Part shown: one piece after another, positions 51,911 to 63,890 of the stretch
Layout of the letters: each line of letters opens with the position of its first letter
How positions within the stretch are numbered: the stretch's first letter is position 1
Source: Piscicola geometra
Taxonomy: Eukaryota > Annelida > Clitellata > Hirudinida > Piscicolidae
Length of the DNA: 64,000 nucleotides
Reading direction: 5' to 3'
NCBI GenBank assembly: GCA_943735955.1
Contig: OX030960.1
Coordinates: 5,310,535-5,374,534, forward strand
The notes under the pieces: generated by a model
What the model saw: only the letters and a program-made list of their open reading frames with translations
Told to the model about the DNA's origin: nothing
Database searches by the model: none
Position numbers and translations under genes: made by a program

Positions 51911-54900
51911 TCTAATGGAGAAGAGATGCCAACAATGGGTGAAAATATAAATTTTACAGTGCTCAACTTAAAGCATTGGTTTAGAAATGAGAAAATAGTT
52001 TGTGCGTTTTAAGACTAGAATATATTATCGAAACTTAGAAATGAATCGAAAATAATCGTTGCAAAAAAAATTTAGTATTAATTGTTGAAAAATGAAAGCC
52101 AAACATCTAGATTGATAGTTTAGGAAAAAACTCACTTGATTGGAAGATTTTGCAGTTTTATGAGAACCTCGAGAAGAAATTAAGCGAGTAGTTATTTTTT
52201 GACAAACTTCTGAAAGCGGTTGACTAAAAGTAAGCAGACTTAAGGCCTAAATCGTTGAATCGGCTATAGCATTCGTTTCCAGAGTTGTCTTATATACTAA
52301 ATTCTCGAACACACGTACCTTATCATTCCTATAGAATGTATAATGTATGTGTGTATAAATGCATGAGTTTTCCAGTGTTTCTGCAAGCGTTGGATGTGTG
52401 TCTTGTTTTACGGTTTAATCCGAAATTTGATTATTTTGTTATTATGTTAATTGATAACATGAGAGATTAAGAAAAAAGCGGAAAAGCAGATTAGTTATGC
52501 ATTATAAGAAGCCAGAAGCCGTTTTAGGAAGTTGCCTGGAAGTAAATCTTCTTAAAAGAAAATAATATTTTCTATTTGTAAAAATGTAAGAATTTAAAAA
52601 AAAAATTGTAAAAAAATAATAACATTAAACTTTAATCATTTCATAACATAAGAATCTTTTCTGAAGAAAAAATCCTGAATTCATTTTATATCAAAATGAA
52701 GAAGGTGACATTGAGAAAAGGAAGAGAATACTTGAGAAATTTCATTTGATATATTTTTGAAAAAATTGTCGAAAAGATGTTATATTTTTTTATTCACTCT
52801 GAATAAGCTAAGTTATGAAACTTTCTAGCTTTAAATTCTATTCTTAAATGTACGATTCACTTTATACTTTCTAGAATTTTTCAATTTTAAAAGTTGAAAA
52901 AATTATATAACATTCTGAAAACTCTTCTTTAAAAAGATAATAAATAACCGACCAGAGCTCCATGAGTAACTGTAGTTTGGAAGAATATTTGATGAAGCTT
53001 TAACGAAATTTTTTTCTCTTTTTCTCTTTAACGAAATAGAGTGAAAAGTACACTAATAAACGAAAGTTGAATTTATATTATCTCAATGTAGAAGGGATAA
53101 CCAGTGATAATGATAATGTAAGTGAATAAGAAGATGATGGAGTAGTTGGAGGAGAAGTAGGTTGAAAAAAGGCGGGTTAAACAGTAGGGCAATGAAGTAA
53201 GGGATCGTAAATTAGAAATATAAAGAGGACACGAATAAGGTTTCCTCGTATGATTTGTGGAAAATAATTTTTGACTTGATTTCTAGACTGAAAGAATATA
53301 AATAATAAAATGTGCGTAAAAAACGCAAAAAAATGTTTTAACAGTTTACTGAGAAACTCATTTTTATTTAAATTATCTCATTATAAAATGCTTACTCCCG
53401 AAAATATAAAAAGTTAGAAAAAATATTAAAAAACGAATTTTCTCGTTATTTTAGAAAAATTAGCTATTGAATTATTTAGGGACTTTTTTTCTCTAGAATT
53501 TAAGTTATTGCGATACTCATAGTATTTTTCAAACTACTTTCTAACCTAAAGCCAAAATTTTTCCACACTTGCATTCTAGTGAAATGATATAATGTGAATT
53601 ATAGAATAGTTTTTATGGGGAAAAATATATTTCTTCCTATCAAAAAACACACAAAAAAGCAAATTTATAGCTTATGAAAAGAAATATCATAAAAATGTAT
53701 CAAGAGCTGTAAGGAATACCGAAATTACTATCCCATAAAACAAACTTTTCGAAAGAATACAAATAGTGTTCACTGTACAGTGGGGAAAGTTAAAAATTTG
53801 AAGCATATAGAAAAGTTGAGCTTTAACTTCAATGAATTTATTCATAAAGTTACAATTAATTTTCTCAAAATTAACTAAAACTGACTAAAACTGTAAAATT
53901 GAAAGGCTGAATTCATGATTTATAAAATGATTATTTTTTTATTCGGTCTATTCAATCGAATACGAGTCAAAAACTGTTAAACTATTCGATTTCAATATGA
54001 TTGTTTTGCACAACTCTAATTTATTTGTAAAAATGATCAAATGGCTTTGGAAAAAACAAAAATATTAAAATAAGCATTGAAAGGTATACTGTTGATAAAC
54101 AAACACAAAATTAAATGCAAAAATTAACATTTAATAAAAACGTTAAAAAATATTCACAAATTGTATATAATAATTTAAAAGGAAAGTATGTATACATAAA
54201 TTCACTTTCATTGGATATAAACATTTTTTCTTATTATACCAATTAGTGGATTATATAAGCGGCTAATTTTTCTAAGGCGCCAATGGGAACAGTTGTCTGT
54301 TCCTTTCAACAGTGGTCTGGAAGCTTTTAGAACAACACCTCATTTAACCTATTGGTATTTTATTTTAGTGAGACGTTAAAAAGATTGAAAAAGATAAGTA
54401 ATAATTCCAAAAAAGATAAAATTATTATAAAATTGAGATATAAATAACTAAATAATATGATTGGATTGAAAATAAAAACAATAAATTTCTAGGACTAAAA
54501 AAATTAATAGTATATGTACGCCAGAGCTTATCTGGAGGATACTGAGAATGAAGATGCTCGAACGATCTAAGAACCCATAAGATAAATATACTTTTTTTTA
54601 AAACATAAAAACTAAAAAAGCAATATAAAAAAAATAATACTTTTCCGAAATATATGTAGTATATCGCTAAGAACTTCAAAAACTGCAAAAGAAAGCATGA
54701 CTTTCCTATATTTCATGAGCCGATGATGCAATACCCTTCGAGGGAACCTCGGAGAAGTATTTATGCTTCGATTCCAGTGTGTTCTCAGGTCATTTCGAGC
54801 GTTTATTCGTAGAAAAGAAAGTCTTGCTAGGTGAAATATAAGCGTTTTCCTCGTAATCTTTTCTCCAAAGCAGACACTTCCAAGGCATCGAAGTGTAAAC

Positions 54901-54911
54901 ATACGCCGATA

Positions 54912-54999
54912 GAAACAAACCCAAACACACACAAACACAGAAACAAACCCAAACACACACAAACACCGAAACACACAAAAGCACATACACGCACACAAA
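54912..54999. repeat. 28-bp AC-rich minisatellite, about 2.5 copies
   Basis: The unit starting gaaacaaacccaaacacaca begins at 54912, again at 54940, and in degenerate form at 54968. It continues as an AC-rich tail to about 54999. Open frames over it on the minus strand (Cys/Val/Phe-rich) are repeat artefacts. Confidence 0.75.
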
Positions 55000-56099
55000 C
55001 ACGTTTAAGGCGCGTGTAATTATAATCTTGTGTTTTTGCAGAGCCAGGAAATTTATTTGATAATAAAGTTGAATTATTTCACTTAGATAAGTATTCAAAG
55101 CTATATAGTAAATAAAGCTATTCATATAATCGCAATCTCAAATAGTAATGAAGCGCAGTCTGTCGAGTCTATCTTTTAGTCTCTATTTAAATAGAATTTA
55201 TTACTCATCTGTGTAGCGTTTTGAAGTACAGAAAAAGATTGTTTAACAGGCATGAAGATAATCACTCCTGCTTCCTTGCGTGAGCAGAGATTGGTACGTC
55301 TTCTCCGGAGATTTCCATTACGAGTGGTTACGTAACTGAAATGAAAAGCCATATTTAAAAGGTTATGTAACTACTGAGATTATTAAATCTTTGAGAAGTA
55401 ATGAAACGAAAAGTTTTTTAAGAAGTTTTTTTCTTTTCTGTCTTCCAAGCTTTGTGGTTGCTGCTGCAATACTATTCATTCTATTTTTATCAATTCATTA
55501 AAGCTAACTTTCTTTTATTTTTCTCATACTCAGAGCTCATGAGTCATCGGTATTAAATTTCCAAGAGCAGCTTTCCTTAATGAGGTTTTAATGCCTCGAT
55601 TAAATTTCTCATAAACCATCTTGTTCATGTATTTTTTCACCTAAAATATCTTTATAAAGTTAAATAGGAAAACATGTTGAATAATTATTTTTTTCAGTAG
55701 ACTCCTAAGAGTGAGCAATAATTTAAACGGAAAGTAGCACATACATTTTATGCGAAGGGAATTTAAAGCGGTGATCGTTTATGACTAAGGAGGAGTAATA
55801 ACCATTTATCAACAAATCTGTTTTAATGGAAAAAATATCTTTATGGGAGCCATAATTTAATCATCGAAAGGTTTTTAAAAAGATTTTGTTCTAGTTGATT
55901 TTTCATTTGTATTAATAGTTAGTTAACTTTTTGATGAAATTGTAATTTATTTTCTTGTTTTTTTTTACATTTACATTTTTCCCCATTTTATTAAACCACT
56001 TCCTCCAAACTCCTTCTCCTATTTCTTCCGTCACTCTCCATGCCCCTTTCTTCTTCGAATATTAAATGGTTCAATGGCGTAAATACAAAAGAACCCGTC

Positions 56100-56190
56100 T
56101 ATAAATAGAAAAACCTTGTCTCGAAATGCTAATAATACATTCGTCTGACGTCAGCTTCCAAGGACGCCCTGTGACGTCATAGAGTGACGT
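56100..56190 (-). promoter_or_regulatory. Two CRE palindromes, one half-site and a TATA-like box
   Basis: TGACGTCA occurs at 56146-56153 and 56172-56179, with a TGACGT half-site at 56185-56190. TATAAATA (56100-56107) reads TATTTATA on the minus strand. Read on the minus strand, the CREs sit 40-90 bp upstream of the TATA-like box, as in a cAMP-responsive promoter, and the next minus-strand gene is RGK, whose coding start at 51910 appears to follow a 5' UTR intron. Assigning it to RGK is inference. Confidence 0.4.
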
Positions 56191-57541
56191 TCGGGTCTTC
56201 GAAAGTTGCTTCCTTCTTTCTTTCGGAAACTCCCTCTCTCGTTCTTTCATCGCTTCTTTCATTCATTTAGAATTTATTTGTTTAAAGCATTGTTTTTTTG
56301 GGTTTTCTCCTTTTATATATATATTTATTTATATTTTAAAAAATATATATTTATATAACTTTTTTTTTAATTTATTACACTAGTCGTTGTTAAATTGTTG
56401 ACAGCAAAAGATCAGTTGTTTTAATAGGCTTTTCAATGCTAAACATTTTACTATACACGTTGTTAATCATGATTGTGTGAATAGTGAGAGTTTAATATTT
56501 TAAATATCATATTATTTTAAAAGTTTAAATTTCAGTCAGTCAGTAAGTCATTTATCCTGTAGTCTAGAAGTCCATCAAAACACCAAAAAGTAAAATCCAA
56601 CTAGTTTTCTCAATTTCCTTCGGGTTTCTGACCGTTCCAAACATTTTTTGAGCTCCAACCCATTCCATTAAGATATTCTGTCTTCTGATCGGTTCATTTG
56701 TTCTTTTCATTTTTGTCCATCATGTACAGAAGGGTTATGAAATTATGCAACCCCATATGGCCATGAACCTGAAGAAGAAAAAATTGCAGAAAAAAACTAA
56801 TTTATGAGCTCAGTTAAAAAGCCTCACCCAGGACTAAACAAATTTTTGAAAGTTTTGCGACATAGTAAAATTCTGATATATTTTTATCTTTGATTATAAG
56901 TTACTTTTTTTTAATTTATTATGGTTTACAATGTATACAAAACATAATTCAGCCATAGTAATTGAATAATATAATAGAACACATTCACTCAATTTCTTTG
57001 AAGATTTTAATCGCTTTCACAAATAATGAATTTCCAGTCTGAATCATTGTTACGAGAAAGCTATCTGTCTTTTCTATCCAATAAATTTTTTTTGTCAGAA
57101 CACAATCTTCACACAGTGCAAAAAAAATGCGTATTCAATAAAGTTTCTTGGAAAGAAGTTAAAGCCCTTTCAAATACATCTCTAAAGGAAAAGAGCAACG
57201 AAAACACTGACATTTAGGAACTACAACTTATATTCTAGCAATAAGTCCTAGGGCCTCTTTTTCGCCACGGATATAAACACATAAGTAAAACACGTAGGTG
57301 GAGGTTGTATAAGATGATACGATTTTTAGATATTTTTCAGCTGAGTTAAGATTCTATCCGTCCAGAAGGGTTTCAGATTAGTGGAGATTGCTGTGGTTGG
57401 GTCGGTCCTGGCGAGTGTTTAAAAAAAATTATTTATACTTTTCCGTTCGGAAAAACCCTTTCGACCTGAAGAGATTACAAAATTACTTTTTAAGATCAGG
57501 GTTGGTGATCTGCTGCAAACCTTGGGAGGGTCCTACCCAGC

Positions 57542-57600
57542 ATGGACGATCATGGGGGGGTTCTGGGGTCCAGATCACCCTTCTTCCCCATGATCGCCAT
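57542..57600. repeat. GC-rich inverted repeat (stem-loop)
   Basis: CGATCATGGGG (57547-57557) is exactly complementary to CCCCATGATCG (57586-57596). With one bulged A at 57546 the stem extends by ATGG/CCAT to about 15 bp, enclosing a 28-nt loop. The local GC content is far above the surroundings (about 57490-57600). Confidence 0.7.
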
Positions 57601-57835
57601 CCATCATTGAGTCAAATGTGATATTATTTGGTACAAAATCTTCAAAATTTATTTGTGCAAAACTTGAAGCTGTCTTCGTTTCGCCACACTGCTGAATCAA
57701 TAAAGTGTATTTATAAACCACGTCGCATTCATCAAAAATCTGGATCCTCGATTTTGATTTAATTAAGACAATTACTTTCATTTTGGAAGCTTCGAGAATT
57801 GTATACCTTTTTTCATCTATAATAAATAGCAGCAT
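57575..57835 (-). other. Unassigned minus-strand open frame, possible exon
   Basis: The minus strand has an 86-codon open frame with balanced, protein-like composition (for example KMKVIVLIKSKSRIQIFDE and QINFEDFVPNNITFDSMMDG). A splice-acceptor-like ATTTATTATAG precedes residues [10 protein letters not shown], and a possible donor (GAAGAAGG|GTGATC) lies at its end. I do not recognise the family. It is bounded by the (TA)n tract on one side and overlaps the stem-loop on the other, so a remnant of a mobile element or an exon of an unknown gene are both possible. Confidence 0.25.
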
Positions 57836-57841
57836 TTAGAG

Positions 57842-58096
<255 letters not shown>

Positions 58097-58264
58097 TGAA
58101 AAATATTTGTTCAAAGATTTTTACAATAGAAGCAAATCTTACAAGTATCATAAGCTTAATGATAAAATGAAGCGTTAGAAAATCGACACGTAATCTTTAA
58201 AAAAACTCCGGACATTTACTTTCCCTTTAATTCTGTTAATTAAAAGTTTATAAACGATTAAATA

Positions 58265-61200
58265 ATGGAAGGAAACTACAATTTAAGAAATCCAGGCAAT
58301 AATTTCATTTGGAATTATCTTTTAAATGATAGATACAATTATTAAAAAGTTTAAATACTACAAGACTTGTAGTACAAGTGAAATACTAGCAATTTAAAAT
58401 TTTTCATTTTCAGCTGTCAAGAGACTGATGCGAGAGGCTCAAGAGTTGAAAGATTCTACAGAACAGTATTCGGCTCATCCTCTTGATGTATTTTCACTAT
58501 TTTTCAATAATAAAACTTTTGTAAAATTGCTTTGTAAGCCCTTAATTTATTCATAGCATTAAACTCCTACTATAATTGATTGACATCTGAATAATCTAGT
58601 TAAATCACTTTTTAAAAGCAAAATTATTAATCGCATTTTGTTAAATAATTATTTTTCAAAAAGAATGATTAAGAATACATTTTTTATAAGGATAATAATA
58701 ACAGCATTTTGTAAAAGAATAATGATAGAAATTCTAAAGTGGGAGGAGTTTAATGACTGTGAATATATTAAGGGCTTTTACCTAAAATTTCAATAGTTAA
58801 GTTATATCAATTAAAGTTTAATTGATATAACTTTAAAATACTTTTTAACATTATTAATTGAATAAATATTTCAACTGATTTTCATTAATTTACACAGGAT
58901 AATTTGTTTGAATGGCATTTCACAATAAGAGGTCCTGAGGACACTGACTTTGCAGATGGTTTCTATCATGGCCGAATTATTCTTCCACCAGAATATCCCA
59001 TGAAACCACCCAGCATTATCTTGCTAACTGTATCTTTTTTTGATGCATTCTATATTGAACATTTTTTCTTGAAATTTATTTATATAATTATTCTAAATGA
59101 TTTTCATCTTATTTTCATCAATCAAATTTTTTATATAATTATTCTAAATGATTTTCATCTTATTTTCATTAATCAAATTTTTTATATAATTATTCTAAAT
59201 GATTTTCATCTTATTTTCATTAATCAAATTTTTTATATAGTTATTCTAAATGATTTTCATCCTATTTTCATTTATCAAAATTTTTTTCTACTTTTTTCAG
59301 CCAAGTGGCAGGTTTGAAACGAACAAGAAAATCTGTCTGAGTATTTCAGGCTATCACCCTGAAACATGGCTGCCTTCTTGGTCTTGTAAGTGTTGTAGAA
59401 ATAGACTAACATTCAAACTATAAATAATTCATCAAAAAGCACGCGAAAATTAATAATTTAATATATTTCAAAATTTCTAAAAACTTCAAAAAAGTTATTT
59501 TATATTATATGTTATTCAGACAAATAACCCACACAACTAATCATTCATTTTCCCCAGTAAGGACAGCTCTTCTAGGCATCATTGGTTTCTTACCTTCCCA
59601 TGGGGGAGGGGCCATTGGGTCACTGGACTACACGCCTGAGGAGAGGAAGGCCTTGGCTAAGAAGTGAGTTCGGTGCATTAGTGGATTGGGGTAGGTTCAA
59701 AATGAATTGCTGGTGCTGTTTTCATAACCATTCACAAATTTCAGTTACTTTTCAATTTATTTTTTTACAATCAACTACATCTACATCTATTTTCTTTTTT
59801 ATATGATCGTCTCATCATCATCCTTCTCTCCTTCTTTCCTGCCTGCCACTACCCTCTCAAGGTCTCACCATTGGAAGTGTGAGCAGTGTGGCTTGATCAA
59901 GGAACACCTCCTGCCCATCACCAAGCTCTCCCACCAGCTCAACCAGGAGGCCAAGGAAATAGCCCAACAAATCAACCTCACTGTAGGAAAGCTTCTATTA
60001 AAAATGCATCTACATTTTGATTGTGCAACGTTTTTTTTTCGTTTTTATATATTTTTGGATTTTTTAAAGATTTTTTGTTTTCTTACTTTCATTGAATGAT
60101 AAATCATTTTAATTCCACTCTTTCTCAACAATAAGTTATTATACTATTCAATGATTAGGGTGAAAAGAGCAGGGCTGAAGGAGAAGGGGGGTCTCCAGTC
60201 AAAACAGAAGAGGGGATAGATCCGGCTGAAGGGACGTCCACAGCTCAAGCAACTACTCTGACAACCTCAGCTGCCAGTGTGGCTACTGCCGCAACTACAA
60301 CCACTATTCCTTCAACAAGCACCCAGTCAGTAACTACAACAACAAGCCATTTATCAACAATGACCTACCAACTCCCTCCATATAATCTAGCACACGCCTA
60401 CCCGTTCGCTTTTCCTCCTTTTCCTTTCCCTCCAATCACCTCTTCGCAGCAACCTCAGCAGAGCACTAATTCCCATGCGAGCTTCATGCACCCTCAATTC
60501 ATGTGGCCATATGCTCCTAATTTCGTTCCTCCGACGGAGCACCAGCACTTCCCTTCTTTCAACCCGCCTATCAACGCTTTTCCCAGGAACATGACTCCTT
60601 TCCCACAGTTCCCATTTGGCGGGTTTTCTTCAGATCCCATCAGCAGCCCTTTGAGAGTAATAACCTCGCAATCTTCACCAACCCCTCTAACAAACACCAC
60701 AAGCACAGTGACCACAACACCCACATCCGCTCCAATCACCTCTCAAACTCTCACCTCTCTCCAAAACGCTACAACTTCAGCCTCTGAAGCTCCATCCAAC
60801 GTCTCATTTTTTCTGTCTAACATTGCTAAAACAATGTCATCAGTAACCATTCCATCTTCGACAACCACTTCAAGCTCATCATCAGATCAATCCGTTGCTG
60901 AAGCATCAACAACAACCGAATCTTCCGCATCATCAACAACTGAATCTTCCGCATCATCATCATTAGATACAGAGTCATCTTCATCGCCTTCATCATCAGG
61001 TTCAGCCACTGAACTCAGAAATAGGTTCAAGTCTTCAACAGCTGCAACATCATCATCCTCAACAACAACATCCTCTTCATCCACTACTGCTGCAACTTCT
61101 TGCGCCACAACTACTACTACTGCCACTACTACTCCACGTGTTGTACGCACTGCCTTCAGTGCAGAGCCTTCTCACCGCTTCAACCACCACACCCCTTCTG

Positions 61201-61292
61201 GCTTCCTCGACGCCATGGTTGACCTCTTCATCATCCTCATCCTCTTCCTCATCTTCGGACTTCTCTCCAGGAGGGTCTTTATGAATCTTTGA
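58265..61292 (+). CDS. UBE2J1: UBE2J1: ER tail-anchored ubiquitin-conjugating enzyme E2 J1 (7 exons)
   Basis: Exons 58265-58295, 58414-58487, 58898-59029, 59301-59385, 59558-59663, 59862-59982 and 60159-61292 give 561 codons with TGA (human is 318). The start [19 protein letters not shown] matches [52 protein letters not shown] and [19 protein letters not shown] form the E2 fold, with the active Cys at residue 91 as in human. [19 protein letters not shown] and CEQCG also match J1, not J2. Residues 185-530 are a Ser/Thr/Pro-rich linker, much longer than in vertebrates, followed by the tail-anchor helix (about 536-552: [17 protein letters not shown]). The enzyme acts on the cytosolic face of the ER in ER-associated degradation. 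Intron 1 has a GC donor. Confidence 0.97.
58799..58833. repeat. Perfect 17-bp palindrome with 1-nt spacer in UBE2J1 intron 2
   Basis: AAGTTATATCAATTAAA (58799-58815), one G, then TTTAATTGATATAACTT (58817-58833), an exact inverted repeat. It could extrude as a cruciform or hairpin; the loop is too tight for an ordinary miRNA precursor. Confidence 0.9.
59091..59294. repeat. 51-bp tandem repeat, 4 copies, in UBE2J1 intron 3
   Basis: The motif ttctaaatga recurs at 59091, 59142, 59193 and 59244, a strict 51-bp period with few mismatches. Copies fill most of the 271-nt intron between exons 3 and 4. Because 51 is a multiple of three, the frame of exon 3 stays open through the array as a 17-residue repeat (core [12 protein letters not shown]). 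Confidence 0.93.
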
Positions 61293-63890
61293 GACTTTCA
61301 GAATCATTTTTAATGTTCAGATTAAATAATTGATTTTTATCTTAGATTTAATTATTTTTAATTAATTAAAGTGTTTGCTTATTAATAATTGTGAATTAAG
61401 ATTATAATCTTTTGAATGTATGCTTACCTTGTTGAGCTAACATCAATTTGAAATCGCTATAGCTTAAACTTTATTTTTATGTTCTGAATTTTCATTTATT
61501 TATTCTCTTGTTGGGACAAAGCTCCTTTAAAATTGCTAAGTTCGTATTTTTGAATATAAAAAACTGGTAACAAGAATCATTATTGATGCATGAAACAAAC
61601 TAGATGCTTGAGATTGTAATTTTCAAAAAGATGTTTGTCATAACACCATATTAGCAATACTTAGGTGAGTAAAAAGATCATTTGTCTTGTTTTACATCGA
61701 TCAATAATTATAAAGTTTCGTGAACTCAAGAGTCTTTATGAAATAATAATTTGTTTCGTTTCGTTTTTAGAAGCATTCAATTTAAAATGGAAATTTCGCG
61801 ATTCCAGATACCATCTGGTCCGGAATAAAATGTATTCTTTCGTTAATGAAAGTTATTTGTAAGAAAAAAACTTGTGAATATTGCATTTGAAACAAAAAGT
61901 CTAGGCTTTTAAATTATAAGGTCACTTTCTTATTGAATTTTTAAAGCTTTTTGTTATGCGTATCTTGGTATTATAAGTTAAAAAAATTTCGCAGACCGAG
62001 TTTTCAAGTATTTTTTTGATAAATTACTATATACATTAAGATAAATATAATTATATAGTTATTGTTATTCAAATGTTGAATGAAAAACCATATAACGATC
62101 ATGATCAATCGTCTCTATCATCAAAGAACAAACAAAACTTTTCATTATTCTGTAATAACTCTAAAATTACGCAAAATACTCATATTTAATGATCGAAAAA
62201 ACAAAAAAATTATGTTTTTTTTTGCTTTAAATAAGTATACAAACTGGTCAACTCAGTGAAGCGATTGGGGATTATTTATAGTCTATAAATTCAGGATCTG
62301 GCTTATCTGGTTGTGCGTTTGTGCGTGTATGAGAACGATTTTTTTATAAATTATATGTATTTAGACTGCCTACTAAGTATTTTACTTTAAAGAAAAATGC
62401 TGTACATGTTTGATGAGCTATATTTAAAAAATAACATAGGTTCAACAGTATCGTTGAAAAAGTTCAGCCACAAATAAAAGTTTATTCGCGTAATATGCAT
62501 AAATGAAAACCAAAAATGTCTTTTTGGGCTAACTTTATCAATAATAATGATAAATTTTTGCTATTTTTACTTGTCATCTATTAAAGCTATTCAAACTTAA
62601 GTATGATAAATTTAATGGTATTTATATAAACTTCAAATTGTGTTTCTAAGTGAACTTTTCAAAATAAATTCAATATGGTTTTGTGTTTTTTCAAGGAAAA
62701 TTTATCTATAAATAATACTTTTTTAATAGATTTTTTAAACTTACAAGTTTATTCCAATATTTTAGGTACGGTTTAACTATAAATTGAATTATAAAAAAAT
62801 GTTAATTTGAATGATATAAAAATATTTCGTAAACTTGAAATAATATAATTATATAAAAAATTCTATCAGTTTTAATTTTAATACGCAAATTTTAATCGTT
62901 AAAAAAATTAAACTATTATTATTTGTCAATCAGATTGTGTTCTAGAAAGTTAGATGACACTACTTAAAGATTATTCTTAATTTTATTGTATTCATTAAAA
63001 AACATTATTTGAAAATTTGAAACTATATTTTCATAAATTAGTTAAAGTGAAGGATAAAAAATTTACATTGTTATTCCAGAAATACGATAAGAAAGGAAAC
63101 CCCCACTGCCTATTTTGTGTGATATAGGGACGCTAAATTTTCATTCAAGAGACGTTTGTCTTATAACAAAAAACCACTAACTAAATATTTATGACACTCC
63201 TTAAACGACAGAACAAATATTTGCCGAGCTCCCATTCTTTTCTTGTATTTTTTCATGAGTAAAAATGTATTCTATTAATTCTAAATCTCTTTCATTCCAC
63301 TCTATATAAATAGACGGTCAAATTATTGGATTACCTTCAAACCTCTTCGACAATATCGTAATCACATGACCAAAAAATAACATACCCATCTTAAAGCACT
63401 TCTAAGGCTATATAATAATTGTTAAAATATTTTGTGAAAAAAAATTACTCATATCTTAGGGATATATTTTAAGAAACATTTATCCATGCTTTATATGTGT
63501 TATCGTTTGCAGGCTTAAGCGGTATAACTTATATTCTTTATTATACTATATTTCACTCTGAAAATCATACTTTAAAATTCATTTAAAATATAAATTATTG
63601 AATAATTCATTGCCTTCTAAACGTATCGATCCCAAATAGTGATAAAAGGAAATATCAAGGACATTTTAGGCAGAAAATCTATTTTGCATTACTAATAGTC
63701 TTAGCTCAATAGTCGTTTTTCATAAAGATCAAATAGTTTAAACTTTTAGTAATGATGTTTATAATGAGTTATCTTGAAGGCTTTCGTGCATCTAATAGGA
63801 CCCTTCATGCCTCAGCGATCTGCAAAAGTTCCATGCCACTCAAGACGAACGAAATGTAATTCTAAAAAGTGACAAAAACATGAAATTTGA
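61293..63890. other. AT-rich region downstream of UBE2J1
   Basis: This holds the UBE2J1 3' UTR at its start and then about 2.5 kb of AT-rich DNA with no recognised gene. The open frame at 61665-61862 has no family resemblance. I see no RNA gene. Confidence 0.5.

Noticed and set aside
54612..55125. Overlapping minus-strand frames rich in Cys, Val and Phe that look like small membrane or secreted proteins.
   Set aside because: They translate the AC-rich 28-bp minisatellite and show no start context, splice support or family match.
60887..61307. Long Val/Asp/Glu-rich antisense open frames over UBE2J1 exon 7.
   Set aside because: They are shadows of the Ser/Thr codon runs of UBE2J1, which has strong family support on the plus strand.
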